DNA of 64,000 bases from NCBI GenBank assembly GCA_945913285.1, contig CAMEDD010000008.1, positions 16,903-80,902 of the forward strand. The letters are read 5' to 3'. Position 1 is the stretch's first letter. Each line of letters starts with the position of its first letter. The notes beneath the pieces are model-generated. The model saw nothing but the letters and a program-made list of their open reading frames with translations. It was not told the origin of the DNA and did not search any database. Below are positions 27,498 to 37,100 of this stretch, in pieces. Both the position numbers and the translations under genes were made by a program. The stretch comes from Candidatus Sulfopaludibacter sp. SbA3 (GTDB taxonomy: Bacteria > Pseudomonadota > Alphaproteobacteria > Caulobacterales > Hyphomonadaceae).

Positions 27498-27632
27498 CTA
27501 GAACACCCCTTCCACCGGAATCCGGACTTCCACGTCCGGCGGCGGGTTCTTGACGGCTTGCTGGCCGAGCCACCATGTCGCGCCGAGCACGGCGACGATG
27601 ATCACGACAAGGCCGATCAGGATGTTTCGCAT
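27498..27632 (-). CDS. Small single-pass membrane protein, 44 residues
   Basis: From the ATG at 27632 the frame gives MRNILIGLVVIIVAVLGATW followed by a polar tail that ends PVEGVF: one N-terminal membrane helix and a proline-rich, acidic tail. It fills the gap between xerD and aroK on the xerD strand. There is no good ribosome binding site on this strand, but the hydrophobic-then-polar pattern with GC-rich third positions looks coding. I recognise no named family. Confidence 0.5.
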   Translation of the reverse strand: MRNILIGLVVIIVAVLGATWWLGQQAVKNPPPDVEVRIPVEGVF

Positions 27633-27752
27633 GAGGAGGGGTCCCGGAAAGTTGGTTCTAAACTCTTGTTTGACGGGCGAATCTTCCCGCGCGAATACGT
27701 CGTCTATGTGGCAGGTCTAGGACAGGCGTGCAACGCCGGGTAAGAGAGGGAT

Positions 27753-28313
27753 ATGCCGGACGATAGCGCCCCCTCGAGCCCCTCACTGCCTTATGAAGGG
27801 CGGACCATTGCGCTGGTTGGCCCGATGGGCGCGGGCAAATCCACTGTGGGACGGCGGCTGGCCGAAAAACTTGGCCGCGAGTTCTACGACAGCGACACCG
27901 AAATCGAGAAGGCGGCTGGACTGTCGATTTCTGAAATCTTCTCCAGGCACGGGGAGGCCGATTTCCGGCGCGGCGAGAAACAGGTGTTGCGGCGCCTGCT
28001 GGAATTGCCGCCGCATGTGCTGGCGACCGGGGGCGGGGCCTATATCGACGCCGAGACGCGCGCCCTGATGAAGGAAAAGGCGGTCACCGTCTGGCTGAAC
28101 GCCGACCTCGAGACGCTGTGGCGCCGGGTGCAGAAGCGCGACAACCGGCCGCTGCTGAAGCGGGCGGACGCCAAGGCGCATCTGTCGCATCTGGTGACCG
28201 AACGGGAGGCGTACTATTCGCAAGCCGATCTTCACGTACACTCCAAGGATGGCCCGCACACCAACACCGTGGCGTCCATTTTGAAGGCGCTGCAAACATG
28301 GACACCGGAATGA
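27753..28313 (+). CDS. aroK: Shikimate kinase
   Basis: AroK phosphorylates shikimate with ATP in the chorismate pathway. The 186-residue product has Walker [10 protein letters not shown] at 23-31, the shikimate-binding [16 protein letters not shown] and TGGGAY segments, and the lid region RDNRPLL. Its stop TGA overlaps the aroB ATG (ATGA at 28310-28313), so aroK and aroB are translationally coupled. AGAGAGGG upstream of the ATG serves as ribosome binding site. Confidence 0.96.
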   Translation: MPDDSAPSSPSLPYEGRTIALVGPMGAGKSTVGRRLAEKLGREFYDSDTEIEKAAGLSISEIFSRHGEADFRRGEKQVLRRLLELPPHVLATGGGAYIDAETRALMKEKAVTVWLNADLETLWRRVQKRDNRPLLKRADAKAHLSHLVTEREAYYSQADLHVHSKDGPHTNTVASILKALQTWTPE

Positions 28314-29431
28314 CGCACGCACGCACTCTTGAAACCGTCCGGGTCGAACTGGGATCGCGGGCCTATGATATTCTTGTCGGGCACGGCGCGCTATCGGAAC
28401 TGGGCGCGCGCCTGTCAGCCCTCGTAAAGCGCCCGCGCGCCTACGTGCTGACCGACGAGACGGTGATGCACAATCACAAGGCGCGCCTCGAAGGCGCGGT
28501 CGCAAAGGCCGGGATCACGCTCAACTGGATGGCGCTGCCGCCGGGCGAGCAGACGAAGACATTCGCGCAGCTCGGCAACGTGCTCGACTGGCTGCTGGCG
28601 GGCGGGGCGGACCGGGGCGATATCCTGATCGCGTTCGGCGGAGGGGTGATCGGCGATATGGGCGGGCTCGCCGCCAGCCTGATGAAGCGCGGCATGGGAT
28701 TTGTGCAGGTGCCGACGACATTGCTTGCGCAGGTCGATTCGTCCGTGGGCGGAAAGACGGCGGTGAATACACCGCGCGGCAAAAACCTTGTAGGGGCGTT
28801 CTATCAGCCGCGGCTCGTGATTGCGGATACCTCGCTGCTCGAGACGCTGCCCGAGCGTGAGATGAAGGCCGGATATGCTGAAATCCTCAAATACGGCCTG
28901 ATCAATGATGCGGCGTTTTTTGATTGGTTGTCCGTAAACGGACGTCAGGTTCTGGCGCTGGACGCCGATGCGGCCCGTTACGCCGTCGCGCGGTCCTGCG
29001 CAGCGAAAGCGGCCATTGTGACCGAGGACGAGACCGAGACCGGCGTTCGCCAGCTGCTCAATCTCGGGCATACGTTCGGTCATGCGCTGGAAGCTGCCAA
29101 CCACTACGAGGCCGATCTGTTGCACGGCGAAGCCGTCGCGCTCGGCATGGCGCTGGCGTTCCGTTACGGGGCAGGACTGGGCGTGACGCCGCCGAAGGAT
29201 GCGGCGCGGGTGGCGGATGTTCTGGCGCAGTCGGGACTGCCCTCAACGCTTGAAGGCCGCGACCGCGCGCGCTTCACGGGCAAGCGGCTCGCCGATCTGA
29301 TGCAGCAAGACAAGAAAGCGCGCGGCGGACGCGTGCCGCTGATTCTCGCGCGCGGGATCGGCGCGGCTTACATTCATCCGGATGCGGACCTCGCCTCGAT
29401 CGAGGCGTTCCTCACGCGCGAACTCGCCTAG
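28310..29431 (+). CDS. aroB: 3-dehydroquinate synthase
   Basis: AroB converts DAHP to 3-dehydroquinate with NAD+ and a divalent metal. The 373-residue product shows the NAD-binding [14 protein letters not shown], the [19 protein letters not shown] substrate segment and the metal ligand regions [12 protein letters not shown] and [11 protein letters not shown]. The frame opens far upstream inside aroK. I use the ATG at 28310, which overlaps the aroK stop; an ATG at 28298 is an alternative. Its TAG stop shares a CTAG with the convergent bolA. Confidence 0.96.
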   Translation: MTHARTLETVRVELGSRAYDILVGHGALSELGARLSALVKRPRAYVLTDETVMHNHKARLEGAVAKAGITLNWMALPPGEQTKTFAQLGNVLDWLLAGGADRGDILIAFGGGVIGDMGGLAASLMKRGMGFVQVPTTLLAQVDSSVGGKTAVNTPRGKNLVGAFYQPRLVIADTSLLETLPEREMKAGYAEILKYGLINDAAFFDWLSVNGRQVLALDADAARYAVARSCAAKAAIVTEDETETGVRQLLNLGHTFGHALEAANHYEADLLHGEAVALGMALAFRYGAGLGVTPPKDAARVADVLAQSGLPSTLEGRDRARFTGKRLADLMQQDKKARGGRVPLILARGIGAAYIHPDADLASIEAFLTRELA

Positions 29432-29712
29432 CTTTGCGCCGCTGGCGCAGATGCTTTCAACGCAAGCGCGTGCAATCCGGAATCGAACTCCTTTTGCAAC
29501 ACGAGCATGACGGTGCGCTGGACCTGAACGCGGCTGAGACCGGCAAAGGCTTCCGCGACAATTTCGACCGCGTAATGTGTCTCGCCCCCCGGCGCGGCGC
29601 CGGCATGCCCGGCATGCTGGGCGCTGTCGTCGATCACGCTCAGCGAGGCCGGTGAAAAGGCCTCGGTCAAAATTTCTTCAATGCGTGTCCGCCTGTCACT
29701 TGGTTGTGGCAT
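29428..29712 (-). CDS. bolA: BolA-family protein
   Basis: The 94-residue product has the BolA fold signature: [40 protein letters not shown], and [12 protein letters not shown] near the C-terminus. BolA proteins bind monothiol glutaredoxins and 2Fe-2S clusters and act in iron-sulfur trafficking or transcription. The ATG at 29712 is preferred because the longer frame would run into the divergent J-domain gene. bolA next to a dnaJ-like gene is a conserved alphaproteobacterial pairing. Confidence 0.92.
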   Translation of the reverse strand: MPQPSDRRTRIEEILTEAFSPASLSVIDDSAQHAGHAGAAPGGETHYAVEIVAEAFAGLSRVQVQRTVMLVLQKEFDSGLHALALKASAPAAQS

Positions 29713-29743
29713 CTTTAAGCGGTGCTCCCTATTATGATGGCTC

Positions 29744-30367
29744 ATGTCCGAAAGCGATCCCTTCCGTTACCGCGTCAAGTTCAAAGATATACGCGTGAAC
29801 CCTCCGAAGGACGAGGCGTCCCGCGCGCGGGCGAAGCAAACACGGGTGTGCGACGAGCAGGGATGTGACCTTGAAGGCGCACATCCGGCGCCGCGTTCCG
29901 GCGGCAAGGGCCGGCATTTCTTCTGCGAGCAGCACGCGGCGGACTATAACCGGCGGTTCAATTTCTTCGAAGGCATGAGCGAAGCGGAAGCGGCCTCCTT
30001 CGTGCGGTCTGAGCGCTATGGCCACAAGCGGACCTGGCGGATGGGCGGGGGCCCGATGGGCGGCGCCCGCAGCGCACAGTCGCACGATCCGCGCCGCTGG
30101 TCAGGCCGGGGCTTCTTTGACATGGACGATACGCCGGCGGCCGAGGCGCGTGTGGCCGCGCATCGCTCCAGCCTGCAGGTGCGGGCGCTGCGCGAGCTCG
30201 ACCTTGAGCCGGACGCCGCACCCGCCGACATTCGGGCACGATATGCCGAGTATATCCGGCGGTTTCACCCCGATTCGAACAAGGGTGACCGCTCCAGCGA
30301 GCACAAGCTGCAGCGTGTGGTGCGGGCGGGCAAGCTGCTGAAGGCGTCGGGCCTGATGCGGTCCTGA
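29744..30367 (+). CDS. J-domain (DnaJ-like) protein
   Basis: The 207-residue protein has its J domain at the C-terminus (about 150-205) with the HPD tripeptide in YIRRFHPDSNKGD, so it should stimulate a DnaK-type ATPase. The N-terminal half has FRYRVKFKDIRVNPP and two Cys/His-containing segments (TRVCDEQGC, HFFCEQHAADYN) that could bind metal. This C-terminal J architecture is standard for the dnaJ-like gene next to bolA in alphaproteobacteria. A 22-nt tandem duplication spans the stop codon. Confidence 0.9.
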   Translation: MSESDPFRYRVKFKDIRVNPPKDEASRARAKQTRVCDEQGCDLEGAHPAPRSGGKGRHFFCEQHAADYNRRFNFFEGMSEAEAASFVRSERYGHKRTWRMGGGPMGGARSAQSHDPRRWSGRGFFDMDDTPAAEARVAAHRSSLQVRALRELDLEPDAAPADIRARYAEYIRRFHPDSNKGDRSSEHKLQRVVRAGKLLKASGLMRS

Positions 30368-30386
30368 TCCCGGCCTGATGCGGTCC
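30350..30386. repeat. 22-nt tandem duplication across the J-protein stop codon
   Basis: GGCCTGATGCGGTCC occurs at 30350-30364 and again at 30372-30386, a period of 22 nt. The first copy encodes the last residues of the J-domain protein. The second lies past the stop and is non-coding. Confidence 0.8.
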
Positions 30387-30508
30387 CGGCGGGCGCCGGG
30401 CGCCTCGCCGTCCATGCCGCATGGACATGAGCAAGGCGGGTGTGGTCAAAGGCGCAAGGGTTTGGGATTCGCGACCGGTGCGCGCGGCCCGGGAATGAGG
30501 CAACTCGC

Positions 30509-31498
30509 ATGAGCAAGGGTTTGGTCACGCTTTTTGGCGGCTCCGGCTTTATCGGCCGGTATGCGGCCCGCTCGCTGGTCGAAAAGGGCTGGCGCGTTCG
30601 GGTCGCCTGCCGCCGGGTGCACACAGCGATTGACGTGCGTCTCGCAGGTCCGCCGGGCTGGGTCGATATCGTGCAGGCGAATATTCGCGACCGGGCCTCG
30701 ATAGACCGTGCGCTCGAGGGTGCCGACGCAGTCGTGAACCTGGTCGGGATCCTGTTCGAAAGCGGCCAGCAGACCTATGCCAGCTCGCAGGCCGACGGCG
30801 CGGCGCTGGTCGCCGAGGCTGCGGCGGCAAAGGGCATCACGCGCTTCGTGCAGGTTTCCGCGATTGGCGCAGATGCGGCCTCGCAGTCGCCCTATGGCCG
30901 TACCAAAGCCGAGGCCGAAACCGCCGTGCGCAAGGCCGTGCCGACGGCAGTCATCCTGCGCCCGTCCATCGTGTTTGGCGCCGAAGACCAGTTCTTCAAC
31001 CGGTTTGCAGCCATGGCGCGGTCTGCGCCGTTCCTGCCGGCGATCGGCGGCGGCAAGACGAAGTTCCAGCCGGTCTATGCCGGCAATGTCGCCAGCGCGG
31101 TTGCAGCCGCCGTGGATAACGAAGCGGCCGCGGGCAAGACGTATGAGCTCGGCGGTCCGGGCGTTTATGCGTTCAATGCGCTCTACGACATCATCCTGAA
31201 GACGATTGACCTGAAGCGCTTCAAGCTTCCCATCCCGTTCTTCGTCGCGCGGCCAATGGGCTATATCGCCGGGGCTGTCTGGCGCTACGCGCCGCCGTTT
31301 TCATGGGGCCTCGCGGGCCCGCCGCCGATCACGGGCGCGCAGGTCGAGATGCTGAAGACAGATAATGTCGTCGCGGACGGGGCGCTGACCCTGAAGGATC
31401 TCGGCGTGACGGAACTCGATTCCGTGGAAGCCATCGTGCCGCGCTACCTCTGGCGCTTCCGCACCAATGGCGAGTTCCACAAGCCAAGCGAAGCCTGA
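30509..31498 (+). CDS. NDUFA9-like (complex I 39-kDa type) NAD(P)-binding protein
   Basis: The 329-residue protein is an atypical short-chain dehydrogenase with the nucleotide-binding GGSGFIGRYAARSLVEKGW at the N-terminus. It continues with DAVVNLVGILFESG, VQVSAIGADAAS...YGRTKAEAE, ILRPSIVFG and YELGGPGVYAF, as in alphaproteobacterial homologues of the mitochondrial complex I accessory subunit NDUFA9. It is probably involved in respiratory-chain assembly or quinone-linked redox at the membrane. I choose the ATG at 30509 because the Rossmann motif follows within ten residues. Confidence 0.9.
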   Translation: MSKGLVTLFGGSGFIGRYAARSLVEKGWRVRVACRRVHTAIDVRLAGPPGWVDIVQANIRDRASIDRALEGADAVVNLVGILFESGQQTYASSQADGAALVAEAAAAKGITRFVQVSAIGADAASQSPYGRTKAEAETAVRKAVPTAVILRPSIVFGAEDQFFNRFAAMARSAPFLPAIGGGKTKFQPVYAGNVASAVAAAVDNEAAAGKTYELGGPGVYAFNALYDIILKTIDLKRFKLPIPFFVARPMGYIAGAVWRYAPPFSWGLAGPPPITGAQVEMLKTDNVVADGALTLKDLGVTELDSVEAIVPRYLWRFRTNGEFHKPSEA

Positions 31499-31516
31499 TC
31501 TGTCTCAGCGGCCGGT

Positions 31517-32374
31517 TCAGCCCGCGACCATCGGCAAAGGCATCATCGTCAGCAGGGCGATGCCCAAAACGAGGCGGTAAGCGACGAAGGGCAGGAAGCT
31601 CATCCTGCGCACGAGCGCCATCAGGATATAGATGGCCACCAGGCCAGACACGAACGAGCCGGCGCCAATCAGTACGGCTTCCTGGCCAGTAACCGTGACA
31701 GCGCCCACTTCGCTGCCGAAATAGAATTCGTAGATCGCGTAAAGGCCGACGGCGCTGAGCACGGGCGCGCCGACCAGCATGCCGAATTTGGCGGCTTCCG
31801 GGCGCGAATAGCCAAGCGCGCGGGCGGTCGTCATCGTGATGCCCGAGCGTGAGGTGCCCGGCAGGATCGCAGCAATCACCTGTACGGCGCCGATCAGCAC
31901 GGCATGGAGGGGCGGCATGTCATTGATGGTGCGCGTCTTGGCGCCGTAGATGTCGGCAAGGCCGAGCAGGATGCCGAACACGATGAGCGGAATCGCGACG
32001 CCGTGTACCGAGCGGACCGCTTCATTGACTTCGTCCGGAATGAAGAGGCGCGCGATGGCGAGGCCGACAATGGTGAGCGGCAGGGAGGCCAGCAGGTTCA
32101 TCGCCAAACGCTCGCCGGGGGTCAGTTCGCGCTTTGCGCCGAGCGCGCCGGGAAGGGCGAAGACGCCGAAAATCGCCTCTCCGATCTCCTTGCGGAAATA
32201 GATCAGCATCGAGGCTACAGTGCCGAAGTTTGCGACCGCATTTATCAGCAACTCGTCGCGGCCCTCATAACCGAAATAGCTCGCCGCCAGGAGGACGTGT
32301 GCGGACGAGGAGACCGGCAGCCATTCCGTGATGCCCTGAACGATCGAGATGATGAAAATCTGGAGAAGCGACAT
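31517..32374 (-). CDS. uppP: Undecaprenyl-diphosphatase UppP/BacA
   Basis: The 285-residue polytopic membrane enzyme dephosphorylates undecaprenyl pyrophosphate, recycling the lipid carrier for peptidoglycan and conferring bacitracin tolerance. The catalytic motifs are present: GITEWLPVSSSAH near the N-terminus (Glu and Ser/His) and LPGTSRSGITMTTAR. I take MSLLQIFIISIVQG at 32374 as the start, not the upstream in-frame ATG. It is divergent from gltD across an AT-rich regulatory region. Confidence 0.95.
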   Translation of the reverse strand: MSLLQIFIISIVQGITEWLPVSSSAHVLLAASYFGYEGRDELLINAVANFGTVASMLIYFRKEIGEAIFGVFALPGALGAKRELTPGERLAMNLLASLPLTIVGLAIARLFIPDEVNEAVRSVHGVAIPLIVFGILLGLADIYGAKTRTINDMPPLHAVLIGAVQVIAAILPGTSRSGITMTTARALGYSRPEAAKFGMLVGAPVLSAVGLYAIYEFYFGSEVGAVTVTGQEAVLIGAGSFVSGLVAIYILMALVRRMSFLPFVAYRLVLGIALLTMMPLPMVAG

Positions 32375-32542
32375 GAAGCCTGCGCAGGTATGGATGACGG
32401 TCACGCGAGCCCTAGCGCAGAATGGTGAACCTTTGGAGCCGACAGGTGCGGTCGCTGCAGAAAAACCAGCAATCCATAATGATATGCATTTCTATGTATT
32501 TTGGGCAAGGCGGGGTAATCTCACTGATAAAACTAGCTTATG

Positions 32543-32559
32543 AATATCAATATGATATT
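32543..32559. promoter_or_regulatory. AT-rich palindrome between uppP and gltD
   Basis: AATATCA and TGATATT form a perfect 7-bp inverted repeat around a 3-nt centre. It sits in an unusually AT-rich patch (about 32460-32570) of the 281-nt gap between divergent uppP and gltD, 97 nt before the gltD ATG. It is a candidate operator for gltD-gltB. Confidence 0.4.
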
Positions 32560-32655
32560 TAAAATGGCAAACGTTCTTGATGGCCGCCTGCTTGCGCCTT
32601 AAGACCCGGCTCTTAAGCGTCCTTTGTGGCGCTGCGACGCCCGGAGGAGTGCCGT

Positions 32656-34098
32656 ATGGCCGAGAAGATGCTGCAGTTCACGAAGGTTTCCAAGACGATG
32701 CCGGCCAAGCGCGCGGCGAGCGCGCGGGCGGAAGACTTCGCGGAAATCTATGCGGACTTCTCCCCGGAGGCTGCCCGGGCGCAGGCTGGCCGATGCTCGC
32801 AGTGCGGCGTGCCGTTCTGCCAGCAGGGCTGCCCGCTGCAGAACAATATTCCGGACTGGCTGAAACTTGCCGCCGAGGACCGGCTCGAGGAAGCCTGGCG
32901 GGTTTCGTCCGCTACCAACAACATGCCTGAGATCTGCGGCCGCATCTGCCCGCAGGACCGGCTGTGCGAAGGCATCTGCACCATCGAGCAATCGGGTCAT
33001 GGCACCGTGACCATTGGCTCGATCGAGAAACACATCACTGACACGGCCTGGGCCGAGGGCTGGATCCAGCCGATCAAGCCGCCGCGCGAGCGTGCCCAGT
33101 CGGCCGGCATAATCGGGGCGGGCCCGGGCGGTCTCGCGGCTGCCGAGCAACTGCGCCGCAAGGGCTACCAGGTAACGGTCTATGACGCCTATGACCGGGG
33201 CGGCGGCCTGTTGGTTTACGGCATTCCGGGCTTCAAGCTCGAGAAGGATATTGTCGAGCGGCGCATCAAGCACCTCGAGGCCTCCGGCATCCGGTTCCGG
33301 TTCAACACGCGGGTCGGCACGGATGTCGCGCTGGGCGACCTGCGCGCCGAGCATGACACGGTGCTGATTGCGACGGGTGTCTATGCGGCGAAGGACTTGA
33401 AATGCCCGGGCAGCGGCGCCGAGGGCGTGCTGGCAGCGCTCGATTATCTGACGGCTTCGAACCGGAAGGGCCTCGGAGATTGCGTGCCGGCGTTCGACTC
33501 AGGCGAACTGAACGCCGAAGCCAAGCGCGTCGTTGTGATTGGCGGCGGCGATACAGCGATGGACTGTGTCCGCACGGCTGTGCGCCAGGGCGCCAAGTCG
33601 GTGACCTGCCTTTACCGCCGCGACCGGGCGAACATGCCGGGCTCGCAGCGAGAGGTGCAGAACGCTGAAGAGGAGGGCGTGGTATTCGAATGGCTCGCCA
33701 ATCCCGAAGCCATCCTCGACACGAAGGCCGGCAAGGTGAAGGCCGTGCGGGCCAGCAAGATGAAGCTCGGCGAGCCGGACGCCTCCGGCCGCCAAAGCCC
33801 GGTCAAGACCGGCGAGCTGATCGACATCAGGGCGGACATGGTGATCAAGGCGCTCGGTTTTGACCCGGAAGACCTGCCCATGCTGTTCAATGAGCCGTCC
33901 CTGACCGTCAACCGGTGGGGCGCTGTGCGGGTCGATTATGCGACGATGCAGACGAGCTTGCCGGGCGTTTATGCCGCCGGCGATATCGTGCGCGGCGCCT
34001 CGCTGGTCGTCTGGGCGATCAAGGACGGGCGGGACGCGGCCGAAGCGATGCATAAATCCATGAAAGCGATGACCACCAGTAAAGTGGCGGCGGAGTAA
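32656..34098 (+). CDS. gltD: Glutamate synthase (NADPH) small subunit
   Basis: GltD feeds electrons from NADPH to GltB for glutamate formation from glutamine and 2-oxoglutarate. The 480-residue product has the N-terminal 4Fe-4S cysteine set (RCSQCGVPFCQQGCP and EICGRICPQDRLCEGIC), the FAD-binding IIGAGPGGLAAAEQL and the NADPH-binding VIGGGDTAMDC. The start is the ATG at 32656, preceded by GGAGGAG. gltB starts 5 nt after its stop; the order gltD-gltB is the reverse of the enterobacterial operon. Confidence 0.96.
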   Translation: MAEKMLQFTKVSKTMPAKRAASARAEDFAEIYADFSPEAARAQAGRCSQCGVPFCQQGCPLQNNIPDWLKLAAEDRLEEAWRVSSATNNMPEICGRICPQDRLCEGICTIEQSGHGTVTIGSIEKHITDTAWAEGWIQPIKPPRERAQSAGIIGAGPGGLAAAEQLRRKGYQVTVYDAYDRGGGLLVYGIPGFKLEKDIVERRIKHLEASGIRFRFNTRVGTDVALGDLRAEHDTVLIATGVYAAKDLKCPGSGAEGVLAALDYLTASNRKGLGDCVPAFDSGELNAEAKRVVVIGGGDTAMDCVRTAVRQGAKSVTCLYRRDRANMPGSQREVQNAEEEGVVFEWLANPEAILDTKAGKVKAVRASKMKLGEPDASGRQSPVKTGELIDIRADMVIKALGFDPEDLPMLFNEPSLTVNRWGAVRVDYATMQTSLPGVYAAGDIVRGASLVVWAIKDGRDAAEAMHKSMKAMTTSKVAAE

Positions 34099-34103
34099 GT
34101 CAG

Positions 34104-37100
34104 ATGTCGGACTATGTGAAACAGTACGAAGCCAACCGCCAGAAGCTGATCGACGGGCATGCCTACAATCCCGAGGACGAGAAGGACGCTTGCGGCGTCG
34201 GCCTCGTCGTATCTCTGGACGGAAAGCCGAAGCGCGAGATCGTTGAGATGGGGATCGCCGCGCTCAAGAACGTCTGGCACCGGGGCGCGGTGGACGCCGA
34301 CGGCAAGACGGGTGACGGCGCCGGCATCCGGCTGGACGTACCGCAGGACTTCTTCCGCGAGCATGTGAGCCGCACAGGGCATACTCCGACGGATGACCGT
34401 ATTTGCGTGGGTCAGATCTTTCTTCCGCGTACGGATTTTAGTGCGCAGGAGGCCGGACGCACGCTGGTCGAGCGCGAAGTGCTCCACTTCGGCTTCTACA
34501 TCTATGGCTGGCGCCAGCCACCGGTGGATGTTTCCGTCATCGGCCAGAAGGCCAAGGATACCCGCCCTGCGATCGAGCAGATCATGTTCCGCGATGCGCG
34601 TGGGCGCAGCCCTGAAGAGCTGGAGCGTGCGCTTTACATTTGTCGCCGCCGGATCGAGCGGCGCGCGCGCGAGGCGGGCATCCCTTCCTTCTATATCTGT
34701 TCGCTCAGCCACAAGTCTCTGATCTACAAGGGCATGTTCCTCGCCGCCGACATCGACAATTTCTATCTCGACCTGCGCGACGAGCGTTTCGTCTCGGCCT
34801 TCGCGATCTACCACCAGCGCTATTCGACCAACACCTTCCCGCAATGGGCGCTGGCCCAGCCGTTCCGCCAGATCGCGCATAACGGTGAAATCAACACGCT
34901 GCGCGGCAACAAGAACTGGATGAAGAGCCACGAGATCCGGATGGTCTCGGAGACCTATGGCGAGCATGTCGACGACATCAAGCCGGTAATCCCGGATGGC
35001 ACGTCCGACTCGGGCGCGCTGGACGCGGTGTGGGAATTGCTCTGCAAATCCGGCCGCCCTGCGCCGATGGCGAAGGCGATGCTGATCCCGGAGGCCTGGT
35101 CGAAGCGCGAGTCGGTCATGCCGATGGCGCACCGAGCGCTCTATGATTATTGCAACTCGGTGATGGAGCCTTGGGACGGCCCGGCCGGCATCGCGGCCTA
35201 TGACGGGCGCTGGGCAGTGGCAGGCCTTGATCGCAATGGCCTCAGGCCGCTGAGATATGCTCTGACAACGGATGGTATTCTGGCGGTCGGGTCGGAAACC
35301 GGTATGTGCCCGCTTGGCAATCACGAGATTGCGAAACGTGGCTCGATTCCCGCAGGCGGCATGATTGCCGCGGACCTGCAGACGGGCAAGTTCTATGATC
35401 ACCGTGAGATTGTGGACTTTCTGGCCGCGCAGGCGCCTTACGAGGAGTGGCTGCAGGCGGTTGTCGAGCTCGAGCCGGAAATCGGTCCCGGACCTGAGCC
35501 GGTTCTGTTCACGCGCGAAGAGCTGCTGCGGCGCCAGACGGCGGCAGGTTTCACGCTCGAGACTTTGGAGCTGATCCTAGCGCCGATGGCGGAGAGCGCG
35601 AAGGAAGCCATCGGTTCGATGGGCGACGATACGGCGCCGGCCGTTCTGTCGTCGGCTTATCGCCCGATGAGCCACTTCTTCCGCCAGAATTTCAGCCAGG
35701 TGACCAACCCGCCGATTGATCCCTTGCGTGAAGGCCGGGTGATGAGCTTGCGGACGCGGTTCAAGAACCTCGGCAACGTTCTGGATACCGACAAGTCCCA
35801 GCAGGAAGTGTTCGTGCTCGAAAGCCCGGTTCTGACGACCGGCATGTATGAGCGCCTGATCACGCGTCTGGGGCTTGGCACCGAGATCATCGACTGCACC
35901 TTTGCGGCCGGCGATATCACGGCCGAGGGCGCTGCTCTGAAGGAGGCGCTGGAGCGTATTCGGCGTGAAGCTGAAGAAGCTGTTCGGGCAGGACGCGAGC
36001 ATATCATCCTGACCGATGAAAAACAGTCGGCGAGCCGTATCGCAGTGCCGATGATCCTCGCGACTGGCGCCGTGCATTCGCATCTCGTGGCCCAGGGGCT
36101 GCGCACCTTCTGTTCGATCACCGTACGCTCGGCCGAATGTCTCGATACGCACTATTTCGCAGTGCTCGTTGGCGTCGGCGCGACCTGCGTCAACGCTTAC
36201 CTTGCCCAGGACGCCATTGCGGACCGCCATGCGCGTGGGTTGCTCGGTGAGCTGACGCTCGGCAAGTCGGTTCAGAACTTCAAGGAAGCGGTCGAGGCCG
36301 GTCTGCTCAAGATCATCTCCAAGATGGGCATCTCGGTCATCTCGTCCTATCGCGGCGGATACAACTTTGAAGCGCTCGGACTGAGCCGCGCACTGGTCGC
36401 CGATTACTTCCCCGGCATGTCGAGCCGTATCTCAGGTCTCGGACTTGCGGGCCTCGAAGAGAATGCGCTGGTGCGCCACCAGAAGGCGTTTGACGAAGAC
36501 GTCATCTCCTTGCCGGTCGGTGGCTTTTACCGGCTTCGCGCGTCTGATGAACTCCATGCGCTCGACGGCAACCTGATCCACACTTTGCAAGCCGCCTGCG
36601 ACCGCGGCGACTATGCGATCTATCGCAAGTATGTCGACGCCGTGCATGCGCGCGACCCGATCCAGCTGCGTGACCTGCTCGACTTCAAGTCGGCCGGCGA
36701 GGCCATTCCCCTGTCGCAGGTCCAGTCGATCAACGAAATCCGCAAACGGTTCGTGACGCCCGGTATGTCGCTCGGCGCACTGTCGCCGGAGGCCCACGGC
36801 ACGCTCAACATCGCCATGAACCGTATCGGCGCAAAGTCCGTGTCCGGAGAAGGCGGCGAGGACCGCGCGCGGTATCGCCCGCTGCCCAACGGCGACAATA
36901 TGAACTCGGCCGTCAAGCAGATCGCCTCCGGGCGCTTCGGCGTGACGGCGGAGTATCTGAACGAATGCCGCGAGATCGAGATCAAGGTCGCCCAGGGTGC
37001 CAAGCCCGGGGAAGGCGGCCAGTTGCCGGGCTTCAAGGTGACGGAGCTGATCGCGAAGCTGCGCCACGCAACGCCCGGCGTGACGCTCATCTCGCCGCCG

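Noticed and set aside
33969..35402. 477-codon minus-strand frame opposite gltD/gltB
   Set aside because: Antisense shadow with Arg/His-rich composition; both sense genes are unambiguous.
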